Source of the DNA: Acidithiobacillus concretivorus
Lineage (GTDB): Bacteria > Pseudomonadota > Gammaproteobacteria > Acidithiobacillales > Acidithiobacillaceae
NCBI RefSeq assembly: GCF_018853445.1
Contig: NZ_JABELD010000075.1
Location: forward strand, 1 to 52,320
Direction: 5' to 3'
DNA: 52,320 bases
Shown: positions 7,351 to 15,352 of the stretch, piece by piece
Position numbering within the stretch: position 1 is the stretch's first letter
How the letters are laid out: each line of letters starts with the position of its first letter
Notes under the pieces: generated by a model
Databases searched by the model: none
Told to the model about the DNA's origin: nothing
The model's input: the letters and a program-made list of their open reading frames with translations, nothing else
Made by a program: the position numbers and the translations under genes

Positions 7351-8850
7351 ATGGTTCTTCGTCCAAGTTCCATTTCCAAACTGGTCGTGTTTGGTTTCGG
7401 CCTGGCAATTGTGCCGCTGGTGTTGGTTATTGTCAGTGTGACGCTTTCCATCGCGCATTTTGCCGAACAGGGGCAGGTCAGTATTCTCCGGGCTGTGGCC
7501 ATGAGTGATGCGGCCAATCGCATGAATAACGCCGTGCGTTCCATGGAGCGTTATGGCCTGCAGTACACGGTACTGCAGGATCAGGCATTACTCGTTTTGT
7601 ATGATCAGAGCTTTAGCGAGTACAAAAAAGCCAGTATCCAGTTTGCGGCGGCAGGTCCCTCGCCGGTGGACCGGGAACGGCTGCATCATCTGGCCGAAAA
7701 TCTTTCCCGCGCCCGTCAGCTATTACCCCTGGTTTCCCTGGAGGGCAACCGGAGTGCTCTGGCCGGTGATTTCAGCCGGGCCAGCGGGGAGGCCCAAAGT
7801 CTGCAAAGTGATGTGAATGAGGGAATCAGTACAGAGGTCGGTAAACTGGGCACGCGCGCGCTGGCTATAAAACGGCTGACCATTGTTGAGGTGCTTCTGG
7901 TTTTACCTCTGTCAGTCGCGGTGGCTATTGTGTTTATTATTCTCATTACCCGACCGGTGCGGCGTCTGGATCAAGCGGTATCCGGGCTGGGTGCAGGTGA
8001 TCTGGAAACCCCCATAACGGTCAAAGGGCCGCGCGACATAGCCAGTTTGGGAGATCGCCTGGAATGGTTGCGGAATCGCCTGAATGCTCTGGAAGCGGCC
8101 AAGCTGCATTTTCTGCGTCAGCTTTCCCACGAGCTGAAAACCCCTCTTACGGCCATTCGCGAAGGATCTGAGTTGTTGCAGGATGATCTCGGCCAGAATC
8201 TTGGTGCTGAGCAGCAGGAAATTGTACAAATTGTGAGGGATAACAGCTTACGCCTGCAGCGCCTCATAGAAGATCTGTTGCGCTTTAGTCTGGCGGAAGG
8301 GCCTGTGGGTGCAGGGATGGTGCAGGAATTATCTTTGACGCATGTGGTAGAGGATCTGCTGCTGAGCTATAAGCCCAGTCTAAGAAGTAATGCATTGCAT
8401 CTGGAAACCCGGCTTGAGGAGGTGCGCATTCGGGGGCATGCAGATCGACTCCGCACTATTTGTGATAATTTGTTGTCAAATGCCGTGAAATTCTCTCCTC
8501 AAAACGCTACCATACGGGTGGATTTGCAAGTACAGGACGAAGATGCGGTTTTGGACGTTCAGGACGAGGGTCCTGGAGTGGATCCTGATGAGCGGGAAAA
8601 GATTTTTGACATTTTGTATCGTGGCGAAGCTTCTGACTCCGGAAAAATAGAAGGTAGTGGTCTCGGATTGGCCATTGCCAGGGAATATGTGTTGAGTTAT
8701 GGGGGAAGTCTTGAATTGCAGGATAAAAAAACACCAGGTGCCTGGTTTAGGTTACGCTTACCCCTTGCTGGGCAGGATGCTTCCCATGCTCATCATTCCG
8801 CTGATGCTGACGGGATGCGCCAGCACCCCGGTCCCGGCACTTCCGTCTAA
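7351..8850 (+). CDS. Sensor histidine kinase, GlrK/QseE type
   Basis: 499 aa from ATG 7351. The frame also offers TTG 7333 and GTG 7339, but GGGAG at 7335-7339 best serves 7351. The order is TM1 (about 12-34), a periplasmic helical sensor, TM2 (about 178-200), HAMP (ITRPVRRLDQAVSGLGAGDLE), the dimerisation/phosphoacceptor box with His260 in RQLSHELKTPLTAIREGSELL cited by its core SHELKTP, then the ATPase boxes DNLLSNAVKFS, DEGPGVD and GSGLGLAIAREYV. Its 3' end overlaps the lipoprotein gene, which is followed by a sigma-54 activator. This is the order of E. coli glrK-qseG-glrR. Predicted to sense an envelope signal and phosphorylate the product of the gene at 9170. Confidence 0.88.
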   Translation: MVLRPSSISKLVVFGFGLAIVPLVLVIVSVTLSIAHFAEQGQVSILRAVAMSDAANRMNNAVRSMERYGLQYTVLQDQALLVLYDQSFSEYKKASIQFAAAGPSPVDRERLHHLAENLSRARQLLPLVSLEGNRSALAGDFSRASGEAQSLQSDVNEGISTEVGKLGTRALAIKRLTIVEVLLVLPLSVAVAIVFIILITRPVRRLDQAVSGLGAGDLETPITVKGPRDIASLGDRLEWLRNRLNALEAAKLHFLRQLSHELKTPLTAIREGSELLQDDLGQNLGAEQQEIVQIVRDNSLRLQRLIEDLLRFSLAEGPVGAGMVQELSLTHVVEDLLLSYKPSLRSNALHLETRLEEVRIRGHADRLRTICDNLLSNAVKFSPQNATIRVDLQVQDEDAVLDVQDEGPGVDPDEREKIFDILYRGEASDSGKIEGSGLGLAIAREYVLSYGGSLELQDKKTPGAWFRLRLPLAGQDASHAHHSADADGMRQHPGPGTSV

Positions 8851-9166
8851 TGCCGTGCTGCTCAAGCCCGGAGAACAAATTATTAAAACCAGTGAGCTGG
8901 CAACCCTCAAGGCACAAATCGCCGAACTGGAAAAAGTGACTCCGGTGACTGCACCCTGCATTTCCGAAAAAGCCGAAGCGGCTGTCCTCGGTAAACAGTT
9001 GGCTGATGCAAGAGCGGGAGACCCCGGATATCAAAAACTGGAAAACAAGGTGAACGATTTACAAAATCGTCTCCTCCAGTCGCAGCAGCATGAAGCCGAA
9101 TTACGGCGTAAACTGAACGAATTGGTACAAATAGAGAAAAACGCCCGCTTCCCGCAGGGACACTGA
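8777..9166 (+). CDS. Small lipoprotein in the QseG (YfhG) position
   Basis: 129 aa from ATG 8777. The frame opens further upstream inside the kinase gene, but only this start gives a signal peptide with a lipobox (LMLTGC, then ASTP). The mature part is helical, with a likely coiled coil near the C-terminus (YQKLENKVNDLQNRLLQSQQHEAELRRKL, Leu heptads). It overlaps the kinase gene by 74 bases and ends 3 bases before the activator gene. In E. coli the lipoprotein encoded here, QseG, is an outer-membrane partner of the kinase. The same role is inferred from position and type, since sequence likeness is weak to my eye. Confidence 0.72.
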   Translation: MLPMLIIPLMLTGCASTPVPALPSNAVLLKPGEQIIKTSELATLKAQIAELEKVTPVTAPCISEKAEAAVLGKQLADARAGDPGYQKLENKVNDLQNRLLQSQQHEAELRRKLNELVQIEKNARFPQGH

Positions 9167-9169
9167 ACC

Positions 9170-10555
9170 ATGACAGATAAAGGTAAAATCCTGCTGGTAG
9201 ACGACGATGCAGATTTGCTGCGCCTGTTGTCGCTCCGCATGAAAACGGCAGGATATAACATCAGTACGGCGGCTAATGGCAATGAAGCCCTGGCGCTACT
9301 GGCTATGGAGCATCCGGGTCTGGTGATTACCGACCTTAAAATGGACCAGATGGATGGCATGGCCTTGTTGGATGCCATTCGTCGGGAGTATCCCACTTTG
9401 CCCGTCATCATTTTGACCGCTCACGGTTCTATACCCGATGCCTTGCTGGCCGCCGACCAGGGGGTTTTTGCTTTTTTGACCAAGCCCTTTGATGGTAAGG
9501 ATCTGATGGCCCAGGTTGAACGGGCTTTCAGTTTGACTGCGGCAGTAGCGCCTTCTGCTGGGAAAAAGGGCAAGGATACCAGTTGGGATAGAATTTTGAC
9601 CCGTAGCCCTAAAATGCAGGTGGTGCTGGATCAGGCGCGCCTGGTAGCAGCTTCGGATGCTAGTGTTTTTGTGCACGGTGCCAGCGGTACGGGCAAAGAG
9701 TTGCTGGCGCAGGCCATTCATCAGGCCAGTCCACGGCGTGCGCAGCCTTTTATTGCCCTGAATTGTGCGGCATTCCCGGAGCAGTTGTTGGAGTCAGAAC
9801 TTTTTGGCCACAAGAAAGGCGCTTTTACCGGGGCGGCCAATAATCATCAGGGATTATTCCAGGCGGCGGAAAAGGGCACCCTGTTTTTGGACGAAATTGG
9901 CGATATGCCGCTTTCCCTGCAGGTCAAATTATTACGGGCTCTACAGGAACGTATGATTCGCCCGGTGGGGTCGACAGAAAGCATCGCCGTCGATGTCCGC
10001 ATCATCTCCGCCAGTCATCGAGATCTGGAAAAAGAAATGGCTGAGCGGCGTTTTCGGGACGACTTGTATTATCGTCTTTGCGTGGTGACGCTGGAATTGC
10101 CCGCCCTGGCCGAACGCCCTGAAGATATTCCCTTGCTGGCAGAGTTTTTTCTGCGCGATACCGCCGCTAAAAACCGCAAGGATGTGCGCGGTATTGCTCC
10201 GGAGGCGATGGAGCTCCTGGTGGCGGCACCCTGGCCAGGAAACGTCCGGCAGTTAGCCAATGTTATTGAGCAGGCGGTGGTTTTATCCACCACACCACGT
10301 ATTGGCGCGCCCCTGATTCGCCACGCCCTGCGGGACAAGGAAGGCGAAGTCGTGCCCCTGGCCGACGCCAAAGGGCGTTTCGAAATGAACTACCTGATTC
10401 AGATTATGCGTATGACGCGGGGAAATGTGAGTCAGGCGGCGCAGTTGGCACAGCGCAACCGCACCGAATTTTATCGCTTGTTAAGACGCTATCACCTGGA
10501 TCCATCAGCCTTCAAGGAAAACGGAACGGCAGATGAAGAAGAAGGCGAAGAGTGA
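9170..10555 (+). CDS. Sigma-54-dependent response regulator, GlrR/QseF type
   Basis: 461 aa. Receiver domain 1-120 with phosphoacceptor Asp55 (ITDLKMDQMDG), Thr83 and Lys105. AAA+ domain with Walker A GASGTGKE, a GAFTGA loop at 217-222 that contacts sigma-54, Walker B LFLDEIGDMP and the R-finger region FRDDLYYRL. The C-terminal Fis-type helix-turn-helix is GNVSQAAQLAQRNRTEFYRLLRRYHLD, given here by its ends GNVSQAA and RRYHLD. It would activate sigma-54 promoters on phosphorylation by the kinase at 7351. A sigma-54 promoter with two GlrR-like sites lies about 5 kb upstream, at 4219. Confidence 0.93.
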   Translation: MTDKGKILLVDDDADLLRLLSLRMKTAGYNISTAANGNEALALLAMEHPGLVITDLKMDQMDGMALLDAIRREYPTLPVIILTAHGSIPDALLAADQGVFAFLTKPFDGKDLMAQVERAFSLTAAVAPSAGKKGKDTSWDRILTRSPKMQVVLDQARLVAASDASVFVHGASGTGKELLAQAIHQASPRRAQPFIALNCAAFPEQLLESELFGHKKGAFTGAANNHQGLFQAAEKGTLFLDEIGDMPLSLQVKLLRALQERMIRPVGSTESIAVDVRIISASHRDLEKEMAERRFRDDLYYRLCVVTLELPALAERPEDIPLLAEFFLRDTAAKNRKDVRGIAPEAMELLVAAPWPGNVRQLANVIEQAVVLSTTPRIGAPLIRHALRDKEGEVVPLADAKGRFEMNYLIQIMRMTRGNVSQAAQLAQRNRTEFYRLLRRYHLDPSAFKENGTADEEEGEE

Positions 10556-10660
10556 TGGTGGGGAAGATTGTAGTAAACTACCGTTCCTGCCGCGCTGGCA
10601 GCCATGAGCGGCAGGCAGCCGCTTAGCATTATTGCTATGGCACCCATGACCGCAGCGATT

Positions 10661-10709
10661 GAGGCTCGCCCAACCCATTTGCTGCTGAATTGGGTTTGAG
10701 GCGAGCCTC
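10661..10709. terminator. Strong hairpin between convergent genes
   Basis: GAGGCTCGCC (10661-10670) pairs perfectly with GGCGAGCCTC (10700-10709). The stem continues inward through CAACCCA and TGGGTTTG with one bulge, giving about 16 bp. No clean T-run follows on either strand, so it may be a processing or 3'-end stabilising hairpin rather than a simple terminator. It separates the activator gene from the rhodanese gene. Confidence 0.5.
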
Positions 10710-10721
10710 GCTCTGATGTTT

Positions 10722-11093
10722 TCAGGGTTTATTAATCGGATGATCGGCGTCATCCCAGGCGTCCATGCCACCCTGAATGGAATGAACATTGGTGTAACCC
10801 ATTTTCTTTAATTGATGGGCGGCCAGTGCGGCACGGCCCCCGGTTTTGCAGTAAACCAGGATTTCCCGATCTTTGTCCTTGAGGGCCGGATGGGAGTCTG
10901 CCTTAAATTCGAGCATGCCCCGGGATATATGGTGCGCACCAGGAATATGGCCACCGGAAAATTCATGGGTTTCACGAACATCTATAATAACCACTTCTTC
11001 CGACTGGTGTTTGCCATGAGCTTGCTGTAAATCCATTTCCCGGATTTCTGCCTTGGCTTCCTTGACCAGTTCCATTGCTGTCTTGTTCATCAT
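10722..11093 (-). CDS. Single-domain rhodanese (sulfurtransferase)
   Basis: 123 aa. One rhodanese domain with the active-site loop CKTGGR (Cys82), the entry motif VVIIDVRETHEF and the helix GGHIPGAHHI. Such proteins carry a persulfide on the cysteine and pass sulfur to acceptors. In sulfur oxidisers some act on polysulfide or thiosulfate. About 25 residues precede the domain (MELVKEAKAEIREMDLQQAH), as in one common subgroup. There is no signal peptide, so it should be cytoplasmic. The gene starts ATGATG and is divergent from the phosphatase gene across 125 bases. Confidence 0.92.
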   Translation of the reverse strand: MMNKTAMELVKEAKAEIREMDLQQAHGKHQSEEVVIIDVRETHEFSGGHIPGAHHISRGMLEFKADSHPALKDKDREILVYCKTGGRAALAAHQLKKMGYTNVHSIQGGMDAWDDADHPINKP

Positions 11094-11218
11094 GCGCCCC
11101 TTGATCAGATAAATTAGATAAACTGATTAAACCATAACCACCTGCGACCATTCGCGCAAGCCCCTTGTCGGAGCGACTATAGTTTGAAGAGTATCTGGCA
11201 AAAAACAGGAGAGCCATC

Positions 11219-11830
11219 ATGCAAATTGAATCCATTACCCTGGTGCGGCATGGGATGACCGAATGGGCGGATCAGGGTAAGCATACTTCAGACACGGATA
11301 TTGGTCTGACATCCGCAGGACGTGCAGATGCGGAGGCGCTCTGGGCCGTGTTTGAAAATCAGGGGCATTTTGACGGGATTTATTCCAGCCCGCTGATTCG
11401 TGCCCATCACACTGCCATCCTTGCCGGTTTTGCACATCCGCAATTGCATGATGATTTGATGGAATGGCGCTATGGCCGTTATGAGGGCAAGACTACCCAG
11501 GAAATTCACCAGGACAATCCAGAGTGGAGTATATTCCGCTGTGGCGGGCCGGAGGGAGAAAGCCCCGCAGAGGTAACAAAACGCTGCGATCGGCTGCTTC
11601 ACGACTGGGATATAAAAGGGCACAAACATGTTCTTTGCTTTGCTCACGGGCATATTTTGCGCGCCCTGGCGACGCGCTGGCTGGGTTTGGATCTCCGCTT
11701 TGGAGATCATTTGCATCTGGACCCCGGAAGTATTTCCCGTCTGGCCTGGGAACATGATACGCCAGCCTTGCATCTCTGGAATTACTGTCCCCGGTACCCG
11801 CATATCGGACCGGGGCAGTCTGCTCAATGA
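11219..11830 (+). CDS. Histidine phosphatase (phosphoglycerate mutase-like) family protein
   Basis: 203 aa. The phospho-histidine motif is LVRHGMTEW near residues 8-16 and the second catalytic histidine is in CFAHGHILRAL. Also GLTSAGRADAEAL, YSSPLIRAHHTA and EWRYGRYEGKTTQEI, typical of the cofactor-independent acid phosphatase branch rather than true glycolytic mutase, since it is short and lacks the long insertion. Likely a phosphatase for small phosphorylated metabolites. The substrate is not readable. AGGAGA precedes the ATG. The gene runs into repeat copy 2. Confidence 0.87.
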   Translation: MQIESITLVRHGMTEWADQGKHTSDTDIGLTSAGRADAEALWAVFENQGHFDGIYSSPLIRAHHTAILAGFAHPQLHDDLMEWRYGRYEGKTTQEIHQDNPEWSIFRCGGPEGESPAEVTKRCDRLLHDWDIKGHKHVLCFAHGHILRALATRWLGLDLRFGDHLHLDPGSISRLAWEHDTPALHLWNYCPRYPHIGPGQSAQ

Positions 11831-11834
11831 ACCC

Positions 11835-12027
11835 AAAAACGGCAGTTGTCGTGGGTGCTTTGCAGCGACTTTTGTTTCGAGCCGTTGTTGTTCTTGGCGA
11901 AATCCAGCGCCCGTCAGGAGAGCTGTTTGAGCCCGTAGGGCGAGTTCTCTCCTGACAGCAGGATGAGCCTTAGAACAACAGGCAAGGAACAATGGAGCAA
12001 AAAGCACCCACGGCAACTACCGTTTTT
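11835..12027. repeat. Long-palindrome intergenic element, copy 2 (subfamily A)
   Basis: 193 bp, closely similar to the copy at 4708. Arms begin AAAAACGGCAGTTGTCG and end CAACTACCGTTTTT. The copy-1 pairing GGATGC/GCATCC has become GGGTGC/GCACCC, a compensated change. Flanking CCC (11832-11834) and GGG (12028-12030) extend the stem, although these bases differ from those beside the other copies. It sits between the convergent genes for the histidine phosphatase and spermidine synthase, 4 bases after the stop of the former. Confidence 0.93.
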
Positions 12028-12056
12028 GGGATGAAGCAGTTCAGTTTCGGGCAGGT

Positions 12057-12893
12057 TTAACCAAGCAGAAAAGCTGGAGCTACCTGGGCGGCCTGCTGCA
12101 TACCTGCGTGGTAATAGTGGGTGCCGGTAAAGGCTTTGGCATCTTCGGCACGAAACGCGTCCATGCTCAGACCCTTGCGCCCCAAGGTGCCGCTCCACCA
12201 GCCGGAGGGATAGCAAAACTGGGGAAAATACACGCTGTTCACCGCTTCAAAGCCTGCTTCTGTCATGCGGCTTTGGCACTGACGAATGAGATCAGCATGC
12301 AGTAGCGGGGATTCAGATTGGGCAACCAGAACGCCCTGCTCGGCCAGAGCGTGGTGACAGGCGGCATAAAAATCGGTGGCAAACAGACCGGCAGCCGGTC
12401 CTACCGGGTCCGTGGAATCCACAATGATGACGTCATAACGTCCGGCAGGGGCTTCCTTGATCCAGGCTATGCCATCGGTAAAGTGAAAGTGGGCGCGGGG
12501 GTCATGATTTTTTTCGCAGAGCTCGGGGAAAAAACGTTCGGCAACCCGGGTGACTCTTTCATCCAGTTCGACCTGGGTGGCTTCTTCCACTTCCGAGTGG
12601 CGCAGCACTTCCCGGAGGGTGCCACAATCGCCGCCGCCAATAATCAGCACCCGTTTGGGTGCGGGGTGGGTGAACAGGGCGGGATGGCTCATCATTTCGT
12701 GGTACAGATAATTGTCACGATCGGTGACCATCACCAGACCATCCAGAGTCATAAGGGTGCCAAAATGTTCCGTTTCAAAAATTTCTATGGTCTGGTACGG
12801 GCTTTGTTCGCGATGCAGTACTTCGCGGATTTTCAGGCTCAAGCTCGCGCCATGTTCTTCATAGCGTTCGGTATACCAAAGTTCTGTGCTCAT
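12057..12893 (-). CDS. speE: Spermidine synthase (polyamine aminopropyltransferase)
   Basis: 278 aa, family length. It moves the aminopropyl group of decarboxylated S-adenosylmethionine to putrescine. Motifs: ELWYTERYEEHGASL at the N-terminus, YHEMMSHPALF, the nucleotide-binding GGGDCG (usually GGGDGG), the acidic residues in QVELDERV, and the catalytic DSTDPVGPA. It lies downstream of speD on the same strand, which makes its co-substrate. The two genes are 118 bases apart, with a terminator-like hairpin between them. The 3' side faces repeat copy 2. Confidence 0.96.
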   Translation of the reverse strand: MSTELWYTERYEEHGASLSLKIREVLHREQSPYQTIEIFETEHFGTLMTLDGLVMVTDRDNYLYHEMMSHPALFTHPAPKRVLIIGGGDCGTLREVLRHSEVEEATQVELDERVTRVAERFFPELCEKNHDPRAHFHFTDGIAWIKEAPAGRYDVIIVDSTDPVGPAAGLFATDFYAACHHALAEQGVLVAQSESPLLHADLIRQCQSRMTEAGFEAVNSVYFPQFCYPSGWWSGTLGRKGLSMDAFRAEDAKAFTGTHYYHAGMQQAAQVAPAFLLG

Positions 12894-12955
12894 GATTGCC
12901 TCTCATTGTGACCGGAATGGTATGTCCCCGCGTGGATTTTGCGGAAGAATGAGAT

Positions 12956-12991
12956 AAAAGAAAAGGCGGGCTCCGGTATTCAGAGCCCGCC
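12956..12991 (-). terminator. Terminator between speD and speE
   Basis: Read leftward, GGCGGGCTC (12991-12983) pairs with GAGCCCGCC (12973-12965) in a perfect 9 bp stem with a 9-base loop, followed by TTTTCTTTT. It stands between speD and speE, so it probably limits read-through and sets the ratio of the two enzymes. Confidence 0.85.
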
Positions 12992-13011
12992 CGCTGTGGT
13001 GACGGATACTT

Positions 13012-13413
13012 TCAGGCGCAGAGAACCGGCTTGACGCGCAGTTCATGGGCAGGAATGCCCATCATGTCTACTTGCCCGCGTTTCATCTCCATGGTGGAGA
13101 CCTGGCCGGCACCAAAAGCTTCCTTGAGGTAATTCAAGGCATCTTCCGGCTGAATGATATCGCCACAGGTGAATACATCTACCGCTGCATAACCATATTC
13201 GGGCCAGGTATGAATGGCTAGATGGGATTCCGCAACGATAACGGCACCACTGACTCCGTAAGGAGAAAAGTGGTGAAAGGTTTGCGTCACAATGGTGCAG
13301 TTGGCGCGCCGAGCGGCCTCCAGCATGGCATCCGTGACAAAATCTACATCAGACAAGGTACTGCCGTCACAGTGATAAAAGTCTGCAACGATTTGATGTC
13401 CTAACGAGCGCAT
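13012..13413 (-). CDS. speD: S-adenosylmethionine decarboxylase proenzyme, class 1B
   Basis: 133 aa from ATG 13413. A longer frame exists, but MRSLGHQIVADFY is the family start. The enzyme cuts itself before Ser63 (AES63HLAIH68TWPE) to make the pyruvoyl group. Ser63, His68 and Cys83 (FTCGD) fall on the same numbers as in the Thermotoga enzyme. The product, decarboxylated AdoMet, feeds the spermidine synthase encoded just downstream. A good promoter lies about 170 bases upstream, giving an unusually long leader. Confidence 0.96.
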   Translation of the reverse strand: MRSLGHQIVADFYHCDGSTLSDVDFVTDAMLEAARRANCTIVTQTFHHFSPYGVSGAVIVAESHLAIHTWPEYGYAAVDVFTCGDIIQPEDALNYLKEAFGAGQVSTMEMKRGQVDMMGIPAHELRVKPVLCA

Positions 13414-13578
13414 AGGTGCCCCCCTTACCAAAGTTAAAAAGGTTAAGAAGTAGCTCCCGTGCACCCCCAGACAGTACTTGGTTTTATGCCCTACCTTGCT
13501 GGAACGTGGCCATGCCGTGCTCCAAGTCTCTTAAGGACTGACCCCCTTAGTAACTGCTTTCGGTGCCGTGGAAACAGG
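13414..13578 (-). promoter_or_regulatory. Long 5' leader of speD
   Basis: About 165 bases separate the predicted start of transcription from the speD ATG. A conspicuous hairpin is formed by 13501-13510 and 13514-13523 (GGAACGTGGC/GCCGTGCTCC on the top strand, ten pairs with one mismatch, loop CAT). AAGG/CCTT pairs lie beside it (13531-13550). No known riboswitch is recognised. A control element responding to polyamine or AdoMet is possible but unproven. Confidence 0.35.
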
Positions 13579-13584
13579 ATGCGA

Positions 13585-13612
13585 ACTATACACTTATCCG
13601 CATGGGATGCAA
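13585..13612 (-). promoter_or_regulatory. Sigma-70 type promoter of speD
   Basis: On the reverse strand the -35 is TTGCAT (13612-13607), the spacer 16 bases, and the -10 TATAGT (13590-13585). The -10 matches five of six consensus bases and the -35 four. The predicted start is near 13578. Confidence 0.6.
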
Positions 13613-13728
13613 GGGGATTTTCAGATTTTTTTAGATCTGCTCGCAGGCTCTTATTTCAGTGTTGTGGTACCCTGTTGACCGTTCGGTTTATACTCTGACC
13701 CCTGACTGATGATGGAACAAGGATGCTC

Positions 13729-14553
13729 ATGGCTGCTGAGGCTCTTGTAGAGCTGGAAAATGTGCGCTTTGCCCGTGGCTTGCACCCGGTGCTGGCGGGG
13801 GTAGACATGCATATTCCCCGGGGTGCCATTGTTGCGCTGATGGGTGCCAGTGGCGGAGGCAAGACGACCATGCTCAATCTCATGGCCGGTACTTTGCGTC
13901 CACAATCCGGCCAGATTCGTATTGCCGGGCAGGATCTGCAAATGCTCAATGAGGATGCCATGTATGGTCTGCGTCGGCAGATGGGTATGCTGTTTCAGCA
14001 CAGTGCGTTGTTTACCGATTTGAGTGCCTTTGAAAACGTGGCTTTTCCGCTGCGCCGGCATTTTCGCCTTCCGGAAAATGTACTGCGCAAGCTGGTCATG
14101 ATGAAGCTGGAGGCGGTGGGGTTGCGCGGCGCTGCGGGGCTGTTTCCGGCAGAGCTTTCGGGAGGAATGGGCCGCAGAATTGCCCTGGCGCGAGCGGTCG
14201 TCATGGATCCGATGCTGATATTTTATGATGAACCTTTTACCGGACTGGATCCCATCAGCGTGGGAATTATCGCCTCACTCATCAAACGACTGAATACGGC
14301 TCTGGGGGCGACCAGCGTGTTGGTGAGTCATGATGTGGAAGAAACTTTTTCCATTGCCGATTACGGTTTTATTCTGGCAGGCGGCAAAATCATTGCTGAG
14401 GGTAGCCCGGCGGACTTGCGTGCCAGTGATTCCGCCCTGGCTCGACAATTTTTGGGGGGGCAACCCGATGGGCCGGTGCCTTTCCATTATCCAGCCCGGC
14501 AGGATTATGCCGCCGCGTTGCGGGACAGTCATGCCGCTGGTGAGGTGCTATAG
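13729..14553 (+). CDS. mlaF: Phospholipid transport ATP-binding protein MlaF
   Basis: 274 aa from ATG 13729. ATG 13723 is in frame, but AACAAGG fits the second start better. It is the ATPase of the Mla system, which moves phospholipids between inner membrane and periplasm to keep the outer membrane asymmetric. Walker A GASGGGKTT, Q-loop MLFQHSALF, signature LSGGMGRR, Walker B LIFYDEPFTGLDP and the switch His in LVSHD are all present. First gene of the run mlaF-mlaE-mlaD-mlaC-mlaB. Confidence 0.94.
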   Translation: MAAEALVELENVRFARGLHPVLAGVDMHIPRGAIVALMGASGGGKTTMLNLMAGTLRPQSGQIRIAGQDLQMLNEDAMYGLRRQMGMLFQHSALFTDLSAFENVAFPLRRHFRLPENVLRKLVMMKLEAVGLRGAAGLFPAELSGGMGRRIALARAVVMDPMLIFYDEPFTGLDPISVGIIASLIKRLNTALGATSVLVSHDVEETFSIADYGFILAGGKIIAEGSPADLRASDSALARQFLGGQPDGPVPFHYPARQDYAAALRDSHAAGEVL

Positions 14554-14556
14554 CGC

Positions 14557-15339
14557 ATGGCTATGCTCGAATTTATTCCGCAATTGGGCCGACGCACCTT
14601 GCAAATCGTTCCTGGCCTGGGTGCCGCCAGCCGTTTTCTGTTATCAAGCCTGCTGAGCGTGTTTAATCGTCATTTCAGTTTTCAGCAGTTATTCCGGCAG
14701 ATTTATGGTTTTGGTGTGCGTTCGCTGGTTCTTATGGTGGTCGCGGCTTTTTTTACGGGAATGGTTCTGGGATTTCAGGGGTATTACGCGCTGGTGCGTT
14801 TTGGCGCGACTTCGGCTTTGGGAACGCTGGTTGCCTTGTCGTTGCTGCGCGAACTGGGGCCAGTGCTCACTGCTTTGTTATTTGCCGGGCGTGCGGGTTC
14901 TGCATTGACCGCAGAAATCAGTTCCATGAAAGCCACCGAGCAATTAAACGCCATGGAAATGATGGCGGTTAATCCTCTTGCCTGGGTAGTCGCTCCCCGC
15001 CTTTGGGCGGGGATCATTTCGGTGCCCATACTCTGTGCGATTTTTGATCTGGTCGGGATTTTTGGCGGGTATCTGATTTCCGTGCCGGTATTGGGTGTGG
15101 ATGGTGGGACTTTCTGGGCACAGATGCAGTCTAACGTGACCTTTTCAGGGGATATACTGACGGGCTTGTTCAAGGCTCTGTGTTTTGGTGTGGTGGTGAC
15201 CTGGATTGCCGCCTGGAAAGGATATACGGCGCGGCCGACGGCGGAAGGGGTAGGTAATGCCACGACGCTGAGTGTGGTGACAGCCTCGCTGACCGTATTG
15301 GGTCTTGATTTTATTCTTACAGCTTTGCTATTCAGCTGA
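14557..15339 (+). CDS. mlaE: Phospholipid transport permease MlaE
   Basis: 260 aa with five or six membrane segments. It has the signature stretch RELGPVLTALLFAGRAGSALTAEISSMKATEQLNAMEMM (landmarks ELGPVLTALL, GRAGSA and EQLNAMEMM), typical of the MlaE/TGD1 family. It forms the membrane part of the Mla ABC complex with MlaF and MlaD. It starts 3 bases after the mlaF stop, so translation is probably coupled. Confidence 0.95.
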   Translation: MAMLEFIPQLGRRTLQIVPGLGAASRFLLSSLLSVFNRHFSFQQLFRQIYGFGVRSLVLMVVAAFFTGMVLGFQGYYALVRFGATSALGTLVALSLLRELGPVLTALLFAGRAGSALTAEISSMKATEQLNAMEMMAVNPLAWVVAPRLWAGIISVPILCAIFDLVGIFGGYLISVPVLGVDGGTFWAQMQSNVTFSGDILTGLFKALCFGVVVTWIAAWKGYTARPTAEGVGNATTLSVVTASLTVLGLDFILTALLFS

Positions 15340-15352
15340 GGGCAGGAAGCGC

